A DNA stretch of 64,000 bases from positions 3,596,001-3,660,000 of the forward strand of contig JANTQA010000047.1 in the NCBI GenBank assembly GCA_027625915.1, written 5' to 3'. The notes beneath the pieces were generated by a model. It was not told the DNA's origin, did no database searches, and saw nothing but the letters and a program-made list of their open reading frames with translations. The position numbers and the translations under genes were made by a program. This DNA comes from Anaeramoeba flamelloides (Eukaryota; Metamonada; Anaeramoebidae). Every line of letters starts with the position of its first letter. The first letter of the stretch is position 1. Positions 23,638-35,000 of the stretch are shown in pieces.

Positions 23638-26600
23638 AGAACAGAAGTTTATGGTTAGGAATTGGTTGTTTATAAAAAAAGTACTCCTATGAAAACTGGG
23701 GAAATTTTATTTGTTTATGAAATAAATTCAAATCTTAAAACAAAAACAATACAAATTTTGTGATACAGTTCTATAATTACTTGGTTAAAGTCTTTCTTTT
23801 TGATTATTACGCGTTTAAAAATTGATGATGTACCAAAAACCTGAATTTGTTTTATAAATTGATGTCTTTCAAATAATCAGGAGTGAAAATTTGAAATTTT
23901 ATTTTGTCTCTATTATAAATTTTGATAATATTGTACAATTTCATAGTTTGTAAGGGGTTTTTTAGATAACCATAAAATCCTTTTATGAAATTAAAAGTAC
24001 GATAAATATATGAAATTTATGTTTATCATAGATTTCACGGTATTTCTGGAAAGGCTGTAGTATTTGCAGATGTTTTAAAAAGTTAAACTTGTTATTTTTT
24101 TCTTTTCTTTTTTAAAATGTTAACTCTTGAAAAAAATTAAGCAAAATCTAATAAAATAAAGAATAAGAAAAGTATAAAAGTTAAATAAAATGAAACTTTT
24201 GTATTAAAATAAATTCTTGTTGATTCTTATAATTTGATTAAATATCATGAAATTTCTTAGATGTGTTATAAATATTTTAAACACGTTACCTTAAGGTATA
24301 GTATTTTTTCAAAATTTTCATCAAATATTTTGAGATCTCAAAATTTTTTTAGATTTTATTTTTTGTTCTATGAAATGGAATGATTTAACATCCTTTTAAC
24401 AATTTATTAACTTTACCTCTATTTATGATATCTGAAATTTGCTTAATCCAATTTAAAAAGAAGAAAAATCGCCTATTATTTTAATAAAAAGAAGATTAAT
24501 TCTTAAAAATTATGTAAATATATTTTTCGTTTTATGTTGGAAAGTGTTGATTCAGAAAAAATAAAAAAATTTTGCAATTATTTTTGTCATTATTTTTAAT
24601 TATTTATATTTAAATTTCAAAAAAAAAAAAAAAATAGAGTAATAGAAGAATAAATAAGTTAAAATTTCAAAGTAACTTAAAAAAAGTTTATCAAGGTTGT
24701 TTAGATCTATTCAGTAATGTGTTTTTTCTATAAAAGTTTAAAAAAAGTTGTTTTCTGGTTTTCAAAAAATGAAGAAAAAAAATTGTAAAAAAATTTACAA
24801 TTTTAAAGACATTTTTCTAAAAAATTGTTTCACTTTATTGAATAGAATTCTTATATCCAATTAAATCTTTTTTAGAATAAATAATCCATTTTGAGTTTTG
24901 ATGATACAATTACTAATTTACATAGTATCTTAAAAAGATAATTAGCCATGTAAATTATATGCACTTAAAAAATAATTACACAATCTATTTATAATAATTG
25001 TAAGTGGTATTCAAATTTTAATGATTAAAATACCTATTCAAAATATTATACAATTAATTTTCAATATTTTTTAAGAAAAATTATTTTTTGGTGAGCCAAA
25101 AGAATTATCTGAAAAAAGAAAAAACTATTTAAATTAATATTTATTACAATAAAGTTTTGTTATTGGTAATAGTTGCGGAAATAACCATAAGCAACATTAA
25201 AGTCTTTTATATGGAAAGAAAATAACAGAATTGATTATTATTATTTTTTTTTTTTGGAGAAATGAAAACATAAAATTGATCTCACTAAACTAATTTTCTT
25301 TTAGGGCTTTCTTATTCTATCAGAATTTTTTGACCCTTTACATATACAACATTTATAAGAACATAATATCACTAATAAAATTATTTTAAAATGCTTCCTT
25401 GAAAATATAGTATTACTATGAAATGTACTAGGTGTGAACCGTATTAAAATAAATTAATTTTTCATGTAGTTCATGGTTATTTTGAGCCTAGACAAAAAAA
25501 AAACCATTAATTAACAAAAAAAAAATATTAAAACAATAATTTTTTGTTTTTTCTGTTATATTTTAGTAAAAATTCATTTTTTTGGTTGAATGTTTTATTT
25601 AGGTTTCCATTAATATATATATATATATATATAGACAGTTTATTCGTTTCATTTTTGTTTATACCTTAATATAAACAAATAAAAAGATTCAAGAGATAGA
25701 TTTTACAGTTCAAATATCTCCTTTTTTGAATTTTCATGGATTTTAAGTTTGGACGAAAAAGTGCCATATCACCAAAATCTAAGTCATCTGGTGATAAATA
25801 TTAAATCAGGATATTAAGATTATTCACACTGTTTATCGTTTATCTCACTTCTTATGAATTTCAACAATTATAATTTGAAAAAATGATCTTTTAGAAGATT
25901 GATAAACAGAATACAAATAGTCAATAAAAATTCCACTCTGAATATTTTGGTTTAATCTGTAGACTATTCAAAAGACACTCAAACAAAAGAGCACTGTCTT
26001 CTTGAATACTTTTCTAAAATGAAAAAACAATTCCAAAAATTTAAACCAAAAAAACAATTAATTTGTTATTCATCTCAGTTTATTGTGAAATCGAATAAAA
26101 CCATTGAAATACAGGACTACCTTTGATAGTATCTTAAGAATTCCTTTTTGAATGAATTATTCCCATATTGCTTACTCAGAAGAATATACCAAATTTTTTT
26201 CAAAAATCTTTTCAAACAAATTAATATAAACTAAATTGAATCAAAATCAAATCCCCATCGATATTAAATTGTTTTATTTTTTTCCGAAACCAAGACACAG
26301 ATTTTTAAATCAATTTTTGAATTATTTCGAAATAATTAAATAAAAAATTGGATCATTAAAATAATTCAAGTGAATTAATTATAAAGAACGATTTCCTTAT
26401 AAAAAAATAATTTGGTAATCCAACCAATAAATATACAGGTTAGAAGCAGTTGTTTTTAAATAAAGACAAATTATTACAAACTCTTTTATTCTACTTCATC
26501 TCAAAATGTAAAATTATTTTTGAGAAAATACCTAAAAGCAATTAAATCACATCTTGTGAAAAATTCAAGTTTCCCAATCAAAAGCAAATGAATTATTTTT

Positions 26601-26861
26601 TTAAAAATAAAACTGTGAAAATCAAGCAAGAAAAAACAATCAAACAAATAAGAGAAATTAATTATTTTAATATTAATTCAATAAACGAGAAATTCATAAA
26701 ACCTGAACAAAATAATAGGAAATAATTATTAATAAACTATCATTTTTTATTTTTTTTAATTGTTGTGTTTTTTTTTTGTTTCAAATAAATTAAATCAAAT
26801 CAGATCAAAAATAAAAAGATCAAAATATCCCAAATTAACCAAACAAAGAAAGAACAAAAAC

Positions 26862-28322
26862 ATGGACGACCAAAAAGAAATTGCAGAATTGATAAAAAAG
26901 AAACTATATTTTTATTCCTCACCCAACACACAATCAAAATTTTCAAAAGGAGAAATCCATTTTACAGTTGATAAAACATTTGTTTACCAACCCTTTTTTG
27001 GAGATTTTGGGCCATTTAAACTCTCACTACTTGTCAGATTTTATAGGTTACTTCGAGACAAGCTTGACAAATCAAAAAGCAATCAAACAAAGTATTTTTT
27101 TTATTCAAATTCCAACAAGAAAACCAGATCAAATTCAGCAGTGTTGATCTGTTCATTTATAATGGTTTATTGCTCGATCAGCGCCAAAGAAGCGTATTCC
27201 AAAATATCCCATTTTAAGGCCTTTTTCCCTTTCCGTGACGCATCGCCTTTGGTCTCTTCATATAGCTTGACTGTTTTGGATGTTTTGGAAGGCTTGGAAA
27301 AAGGAATTCAAAATAATTGGGTGAATTTTGATACCTTCGATGTCCAATGGTATGAAAAACATGAGCAAGTTGTCAATGGTGATTTGAATTGGATTATCCC
27401 TGACAAAATTTTAGCTTTTTGCTCACCTACACCTGATCTTCACAATGGAAGTGGCAGTGAAAATGGAAGTGGAAATGGAAATGGATATGAAAGTGAAATT
27501 GAAAGTGAAAATTCAAAAGAAAACAAATCAAAAAAAAGAAATAATTCAAATCAAAAAGAAAGGAAAAGAAAAAAAAAAAGTGATAGCAGAAGTGAAAGTG
27601 AAAGTGAAAGTGAAAAAGAAAAAGGAAAAGAAAAGAAATTAAAAAATACAACTCTTAAAGAAAAAGAAGAAATATGGTCGTGGTTTAGATCCGAAACTGA
27701 CACAGATTCGGAATCCGACTCAGACCAAACCGATTCAGAAAATGGTAGTTCAAACAAAGTTGTTGTAGAGAATGATGATTTTGGTTATGGGTGGTCTGTT
27801 TCTAAATATGCAGAATATTTTGACAATATGAATGTAACCTGTGTGATAAGATTAAACCAACCAATTTACAATAAAAAACCCTTTTTAAAAAAAGGGATAA
27901 GCCACTATGATTTACATTTCACTGACGGCAGCGTACCAACCGAGAAATTACTTGAAAAATTTTTAAAAATTGCGGAAAATCAAAAAGAAGCAGACAATCA
28001 GCGCAAGAGAGTAATGGCCGTTCATTGTAAAGCCGGATTAGGAAGGACAGGCGTTATGATCGGCTCACATTTAATAAAAAACTATAACTTTACAGCTAAG
28101 CAGGCTATTGCTTGGATGAGGCTTTGTAGGCCTGGTTCAGTAATTGGCACCCAACAGCATTATTTAACAAAGATTGAAAAAAAATATCACCAGAAATCTC
28201 AACAAAGTCATGATTCGAATAGGCTACTGTTAAAACCTAAAAAATCACCTCAGCCGAGAAAGGTTAAAAGAAACCCAAAGCAAGAAAAAATTCTAAAGAT
28301 AAAAGAAAAAAAAAATCTTTAA
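26862..28322 (+). CDS. CDC14: CDC14 dual-specificity protein phosphatase (intronless)
   Basis: Dephosphorylates CDK-type phosphoserine sites in mitotic exit, cytokinesis and cilium functions. Start chosen at ATG 26862 (MDDQKEIAELIKKK) because the region further upstream is open but lacks ATG and is non-coding in character; 486 residues. The N-terminal domain A spans about 10-187 (YFYSSPN, FGPFKLSLLVRFYRLL, FFPFRDASP, FDVQWYEKHEQVVNGDLNW, ILAFCSP). A 115-residue S/E/K-rich insert covers about 188-302. Domain B then starts WSVSKYAEYF and has VIRLNQPIYNKKPF, HYDLHFTDGS (general acid D355) and the signature HCKAGLGRTG with nucleophile C389 and R395, then MRLCRPGSVIGTQQHYL. All catalytic residues are present. 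The tail is rich in K and R and could be a nuclear signal (inference). Confidence 0.96.
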   Translation: MDDQKEIAELIKKKLYFYSSPNTQSKFSKGEIHFTVDKTFVYQPFFGDFGPFKLSLLVRFYRLLRDKLDKSKSNQTKYFFYSNSNKKTRSNSAVLICSFIMVYCSISAKEAYSKISHFKAFFPFRDASPLVSSYSLTVLDVLEGLEKGIQNNWVNFDTFDVQWYEKHEQVVNGDLNWIIPDKILAFCSPTPDLHNGSGSENGSGNGNGYESEIESENSKENKSKKRNNSNQKERKRKKKSDSRSESESESEKEKGKEKKLKNTTLKEKEEIWSWFRSETDTDSESDSDQTDSENGSSNKVVVENDDFGYGWSVSKYAEYFDNMNVTCVIRLNQPIYNKKPFLKKGISHYDLHFTDGSVPTEKLLEKFLKIAENQKEADNQRKRVMAVHCKAGLGRTGVMIGSHLIKNYNFTAKQAIAWMRLCRPGSVIGTQQHYLTKIEKKYHQKSQQSHDSNRLLLKPKKSPQPRKVKRNPKQEKILKIKEKKNL

Positions 28323-28939
28323 ATTTATACATTTGTTTTTATTTGTTATTCATATTTTAATATGATAACAAAAATATTAATACTTATATTATTCATTAAA
28401 ACCAACAACAAAAAAAAAAAACAATTAAACAACCTCACAATCTAAAATTAAAATTGTAATTTCTAATTTTAGGTATTTTTTCAAAAATCCAATAATCCTT
28501 TTTTTTATTTTAGTTTAATGAGATATTACGCTGGTATTATACAAAGTCAATTTATATACTCCCCTTAAGGTATTGGTGACCAAAACAAAAAATATTCTAG
28601 TAAATTTAATAGCAAATTAAAAAAAAATTACCATATCTTGAAATTGAAAAATGAAGTAAAAATCTGATTATTAGAATACCAAACTGACTTTTAATGCTAT
28701 TTTCAGAAATGAATTATTCTTTTTAAAAGTTTGATCGAATTAATTTTTCTCATTTTGAAAATAGTTCGGTATTCAGCATTAACGCTAATTATTTCAACAA
28801 AAAAAATTATTTTCTTTGAAGAAAAAAGAAATCTTATTGTCTATTCAGGAAGTGTACAAAAATATACTTTAAAAATAAAAACCATAGAGTATTTAAAATA
28901 ACCCAGTATAAAAAATATATACATGATTCAAACAACATT

Positions 28940-29366
28940 ATAACCGTTTTGGAAAAAAAGTGAAACAGGAAAAAAAGTTCAACACAATTTTTCATTGGGA
29001 ACATTACTTAAAATGAAACGTAAAATCAATAAAAAGAAGAAACCAATTAACTTCAAATAATAACCCATTATATTATTTCCAATCAATCCAGCAAATCCAA
29101 TTTAAATCTACTTGATTTAAGGAAATTGTTAGGGTAGTTTTGGAGATCCCAAAAATATTCAATTTTTTGAAGAAATTTTTAATAATTGATCAATCAAAGA
29201 AAAAAACCATAACAAAAGATATTATTAAAAAAACTGTTATTGTGTTGAATACTTCATTTTGTCTTAATTTATTTATTTATTCTTTTTTTCATTGATCTTA
29301 CTTTGAATTTTCAGTAATGTTCCCAATAAAAACCGTGTTTCACTTTTTTTCCACAATGGTAATATT
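28940..29366 (+). repeat. Family B MITE, copy 2 (best preserved)
   Basis: Left end AACCGTTTTGGAAAAAAAGT then GAAAC; right end GTTTCACTTTTTTTCCACAA then TGGTAATA. The subterminal GGGAACATTACTTAAAAT is mirrored by TCAGTAATGTTCCC. The inside holds CAAATAATAACCCATTATAT, shared with other copies. No open frame of note. Confidence 0.78.
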
Positions 29367-30980
29367 TATTATGAACTTTTAAAAATATGTCCCTACGAAC
29401 AAAAAAACACTAAAAATGGAAAACTGATCAAATACATCCCATTAATAAAATTAAAAAAACTAAATGAAAAAATAAAAATAAATAAAGTTCCATTTAACTT
29501 TTTCTTGAAAACATTTTTTGCCAAAATCATTGAATTCGCACTTGAAATTATGTATATTTTTAGATACACTATCTTGTTTTAACTCATTTACTAAAACAAA
29601 TTCTAAATTATGGGAATTTTCTTTTCACAAAAGGGTCTAATTTGGTCCTCAAATGTTTTTTTTAGTTTTAAATGATAAAATTAAAAAAAGGTTAAACTAT
29701 AAGGATAAACTCTCTGGAAAAGCCATTCTAATTTAATATATTAACTTATTCTTTGATTTCAAACTTTTCTCAACCCCAATTTTTCAAAAAAAAAAATAAT
29801 AAAGTGTACAGTAATTTCAAAAAATATTTTTGATATTCAAAAGTTGAGAGTGTTTTTATTCTAAAAAAAATTATCCCAGTGGTTAATTGAATTAAGTTAT
29901 AAACTTAGATTTCGAAAAATATGAATCAGAAAAAAAATAGTACTTAATTTTATAAAGGACATATAATTTCTTGATTTAAAAAAAGATTTCAAATCAATTT
30001 TTTCTTTTTGTTTAACAATATAAAACTGAAAAAAAAAAAATCAAACCCTGAAAATAAAAATTATAATCAAAATACTTTTTTAAAGCAGGGAAAAATCAAG
30101 GGAAAACTTAAGGAAATACTTTTAAATTTTATATTTTATAATAATAATTAATAATACAATCTTAATTATTTCAGTGGATCTGCTATTTTTCAATTGAAAA
30201 TACCAAATTAAGTTCAATATTAATTCGGATTGGATCAATTACAATGATCTTGTTTTCAAAATATTTTTGTTGAAATATTTCTAAAAAATGAAAAAAAAAA
30301 AACAAGACTATTTGAGGAGAAAAGAGTGTAACGGTCATTTTCAATAAAAAACTGGAAATTTGAAAAGGGCACAAATGATTTTTTAAGTTATCAAATGCAT
30401 TTTATAGTTTTAAATTTTATCAAAAATTTTGTCAAGATTAAACAAGTTCTGAAAATGATTTTTTACATCAAAAAAAAATACACATGTTTTTTCACACCCA
30501 AAAAATATCAGATAAAATCGATGATCAGAAACTTTATTATCTTTATTGAAAGTAATATAATACTATAAAAAAAAATGAATTATTATCAAGAATCAATAAA
30601 TGGCAGTTTATGATTATGTATATTAAAATACCATTTTGAATATTTAGATTTAATAAATATATTTTAAGATAAATTTACCCCTCTTTTTTGGAAATTACTT
30701 TGTATTGAAAAAAATACAACAAATGAAAATAATAATGGAAAAGATTTTTAATAGTTAATATTTGGAAAATTTTTGTATAAATACTAATATTTAAAAATCA
30801 AATCCTTAAATTTATGAATCAAAGTTTGTAAATTATAACTCACTCCTTATTCGAATCATGATTAATGAAATTAGACTTGTTCAAAACCTTACTATTCAAT
30901 CTATCAAAAAACAAGAATAAAAATTATCATTATCCAAACTCATAACTAGTCTCGATAAAACTCGATGTGTTTTCAAAACT

Positions 30981-30998
30981 ATAAGTAGATCTACTTAT
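30981..30998. repeat. Perfect 18-base palindrome
   Basis: ATAAGTAGATCTACTTAT reads the same on both strands. It could be a binding site or chance. Confidence 0.6.
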
Positions 30999-31592
30999 GG
31001 TTATCATTCAATAATTACTTTCGTATTCTATAGACACCCCCATTTTAATGAACTTTAGGTAGGTTTATAACTAGGCTCATAAAAAAATTATGTGATTTAT
31101 TAAAAGGATTTGAATATAAATAAATATTTGCTATTTTACAACAATTTTCCTAATATTAACAATGAAAAATCTTGTCAAAGATTATTTTCATGTCAGGTAT
31201 TTTTTTAAATGTATTACTTCAATTTTTTTTGTTTTTTTTTTTGGGATTTTGCAATGAAAAATGAACGAAAACTTTCAAGAATTTTCATTCTAAACAATTT
31301 GAAATAGATTTTGTAAACTTCTTGTTGAACTTCTCCTCCAGACAATTTTGAACTGTATTTACATCTTTGCCTTTAACTCAACAAAACTTGGTTAAAAAGT
31401 GGACTGGCCAATAAGCAGGGAATTTTGAATTTACAAACATTTTCAAAAAATAATCGAAATTTGTTGGGTAGAAAACTCATTTTACCCTAATGAGAAAAAT
31501 TTTTGAAAAAAAATTTCCCATTGTATAACTATCCATTAACTTAAAATTGTTTTTAGAGAATAATTTAAGTTATTGTTAGAAAAGTAATTTAC

Positions 31593-31727
31593 ATGGAGGA
31601 CAAAATAAGGAAAATCCTGAAAGAAGGTTTTGTAATAGTTTTGAAGAATTCGATCTTAACGTTCCTAACTTCTGTTGTTATATCTTTTTACTTGCCTTTC
31701 TATATTTTTGAAACAACTCTGGTTTGA
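31593..31727 (+). CDS. Possible 44-residue single-pass membrane microprotein
   Basis: Reads MEDKIRKILKEGFVIVLKNS followed by a hydrophobic stretch ILTFLTSVVISFYLPFYIF and ends ETTLV with TGA. A short charged amphipathic N terminus followed by one transmembrane segment resembles the layout of small tail-anchored or TOM-accessory proteins, but no sequence match is claimed. Local base composition is richer than the flanks. It lies 277 bases upstream of the next gene on the same strand. It could equally be a chance open frame. Confidence 0.25.
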   Translation: MEDKIRKILKEGFVIVLKNSILTFLTSVVISFYLPFYIFETTLV

Positions 31728-32003
31728 AATCTCAATAGTGAAATAAAAACCAAGATTACCATTGAGTTCCATTCAGTTCTTTAACAAATTTAATATTTAC
31801 TTCAATTCTATGATCTTCGTAACTTTTTTCCAAAAAGATTATCCTAAAAAAAAGCAAGAAAATTTCGAAAGAGATTCCAATTTTTATGCAAACTGAAGAC
31901 AGAAAAAAGAAAACATTTCTTATGAAAACAAATCAAAAAATCGAAAGAATTGGATCATTTTTTCCAAAAACCCTTTTCCTTTTTTCCAAAATATAAATAA
32001 TTT

Positions 32004-35000
32004 ATGGGTAACGAAATACCATCAGGGATCCCATTAAGTAAAGAATTAAAAAGGACTATTCGTCAACTCAAGCAGTCAAGGTTCCCCATTATTCTGCTCG
32101 ACAATAACTGTTCGTGGGTTTTTGCAAATTGGATGGCGCAAAAGTTGATCGGTTTAAAGTCTGAAAAGCACTGCTTTACACATACAATCAAATCAGTTTG
32201 TCCCAAATATCAGCCAAATATGAAAAACATTTCAACACGAGACTATTTTTTGATGTGGTATAAGAGCTCATTAAAGTAAATTTTACAACAAAACCAAATT
32301 TCTTATGTGTTTTAAACCATCCTTGTTTTATTTTTTTTTTTATTTTTTTCTCATTTCGAATTGTATTACCTTCTCACCTTTAGATCAAATACTTCTCAAA
32401 CCCAAATGAAACTGTATTACGATTTTTCTTCAAAATTCCATGGTTGGGTTGAGCTTGTTTTACAGAGTAATTTTTCCTTTTTTTTTTTTTTTTTTTTTTA
32501 AACAAAATCTTGATTTGGTATTAAAATCGCTTTATCTTTTTATTTTTTGAAAAGACATCAAATTTATTCGACTACAAACTTCTTGAAAGTGAAATTACAA
32601 AATTGTTTAAAAGCTACAAACAAATCGTGAGACATTTTAGGAACAAAAATATAATAAAATTTTTTTAATTATTTTGTTCAATTCAATAAATAAGAGAACC
32701 GATCAAGTGTTTTGAAATCCTTTGTGTTTTTCAGAAATTGTGCCAAACTTGACATTGAAGATGAACCTTTTTTATGTTTGGATTACAACGCTCGAGTTTC
32801 AGGTGAATTTTTACTTAATTTTTTGAGAGTCGAACTGAAAGCAACACCTTTTTTCAACAATGCGTTTTTAAGGATAAAAGCCCTTTAAATGGGAAAAAAG
32901 ATTATATGTTAATCTTGTAATTACCTATTTATCTATATATTATCAAACCACCATCATTTATCAAAAGGCAAAAAAATATTTTCATAAAAAAAAAACGAAG
33001 AAATAAATTAAAATTTGAAATTTTAAAAGTCTTTTTCATTTTCCGATCTTTTCAAAATAAAAAAGAATTTTCTTTTTCTTTTCTTAATCGCTTTAACAAA
33101 AAAGGAAATTCTTCATATTAAGTTTGATAACATTTCCAAAGAAACAACTGAAATGTTACTCAAAAAATTCAGAAAAAAAATTAAAAAAAAAGTTTTTTTT
33201 TTTTTATTTATTTAAAGTTCTGAAAAAAAATGATTTCAAACCATCTAGATTATGTATTTTTCTGATTGGAAAATCACAAGATCAAGAGTTTGGAAGTATT
33301 TGTCAATTCTAGTCATATTAAAGTTTCTCTTCAAGTTTGAAATCTGGAACCTTTCTTGTGTTTTTTAAAACCAATGATTTTGAGGAGTGTTTATTGTTTC
33401 TATTACAATTTCGGCTTCTTTTTGAAAGTTTTGAATCTGGTTCGTTTTTTTTTTGTATTATTTTTCAAATACTTATACTTTGTGCCTGTTTCTTATTATT
33501 ATGATAATAACTTTTCCCTCTTGAATGTTTGAAAACTGGAAGGTTACTACCAAATATTTTTATTTTTCATTTAGCAGTAGATTGAGTTTTTTATATTTTT
33601 TATATGTTTATGGTGGCCTATCCAATCTCGTTTTTTTTTATTTTTTTTTTTTTTTTTTTTTATAAGGTCGTGTTTTAGATTTTAATCCATTTTTAAATTG
33701 TATTTGAATTTGAAATATTGAATTTGAAGAATGAAAAAAAAAATCGAAAAAAGATAAAAAAATGTTTATTTTTTTTTAAGATTATTTTTGAAATTGAGGA
33801 TTTTGTTTAAAAAAATCAAAACAAATAATTCAGGTTATCCTTCTTAAAACAAAAAAAAAAGGTGCTGTATTCTTATGAACTAAAGAATTTTCATAAATTT
33901 AGGATTCCCCAAAGAACATATTTTGAAAAGTAACAACAACATTATTATTATTGGGGCGTTAACAAGTATATTTCTTATTCCCCAATCTCCAACTTAAAAG
34001 AAGATGATTTGAATGGGTTTTTTCCAAAATTACTTGATTTCAGAAGCTAACTTTTTGAAAACTTTTAAAAAAAGAAAGATCAAACCAAAATTAAATAAAA
34101 ATATCAACATTTAAACATTCAAACCTCCTTTATTCATAAATATTTAAAGATTTAATATCATTTCATTCTCAAATTCAGATTTTGGAAACATATTTTTCAA
34201 AAAATCAATTTTTAAAAAAACCTATAAAATTCAAACTAAGTTTCCGGTTGATCAACTATGAACCAAAATAACAAGGCTTCACATCATATACACAAGATAA
34301 TCTTTTTTTTTCAATTGCAAGTGCCATAATCTTTAAGGAAGTAGTAACCATAAGAAATTTTTTTTTTACTTTTTATCCCAAATCCAAAAGCGATCAAAAA
34401 TACTAATTGTTGCTCAAAGTAAAACTCATAGGTTCTGAATCTTTAAACTACACATTACATTTTTTTTTTTTTAATTTTTAAATAATCCAAAACAGAAACC
34501 ACCCCAGATGCTTTATATACATATTTTACAATCTTCCAAATTGGTTAAAAAATTGAATAACATTCTAGTTTTAATTTATTTTTCAAAAATTTACTTTAAA
34601 ATCCAATAAGCAGCAAAATAAAATAAAAAATTAACGATAAATGAGCTAGATTCAATTTTCGGAAAAAAGTCTTCGTCGAATCTTGAAAATCATAAATGAA
34701 GACCTATTTTTGATTGTTTGAGAAAAAAAACTGCAAAGTTTCAATTTATTCTTATTTGGACCAATTGTAGAAAAAAGTTTGAAATGAGAATAGAAAAAAC
34801 AAAATCTCCTATCTCCTTTGATGCTGAGCAGCCTCAAAGTTGGCTAAAGATTATTTGTTTTTATTTATTTTTTTTTTTTTTTAAAGATTTCAGGGGAGTA
34901 AAAAAACTTTCTTTGGTACATTCAGGTACACTCGGAAATGACAGTAATTGAATCCCTGAAAAAACGTCGAAAATACTCGAAAATGGAAAATATTCGATTT

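Larger units (their letters stand above)
20781..26861. other. 6.1 kb intergenic region between divergent PAN3 and CDC14
   Basis: No gene could be supported. It contains TA microsatellites (22441-22458, 23268-23297, 23396-23420 and about 25613-25633) and one family A MITE. A plus-strand open stretch at 22634-22828 (KLIINSQNVSWYTYRLKRRI) looks somewhat protein-like but has no ATG, no recognised family and runs into T homopolymers. Promoters of both genes should lie at its two ends. Confidence 0.5.
28323..31592. other. Intergenic region after CDC14
   Basis: About 3.3 kb with no supported gene. It holds a family B element (28940-29366) and an 18-base perfect palindrome at 30981-30998 (ATAAGTAGATCTACTTAT), flanked by an imperfect direct repeat (CATAACTAGTCTC near 30942 and TATAACTAGGCTC near 31068). 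Confidence 0.5.

Noticed and set aside
27427-27757. Several overlapping frames on both strands of the CDC14 insert
   Set aside because: They are shadows of the S/E/K-rich low-complexity stretch, since repeated GAA/AGT codons stay open in other frames.
34718-34951. Open stretch AKFQFILIWTNCRKKF...DAEQPQSWL as an exon of the PAS-like gene
   Set aside because: Looks somewhat coding, but its acceptor phase does not fit exon 4 while the exon at 36550 does; left out of the model.
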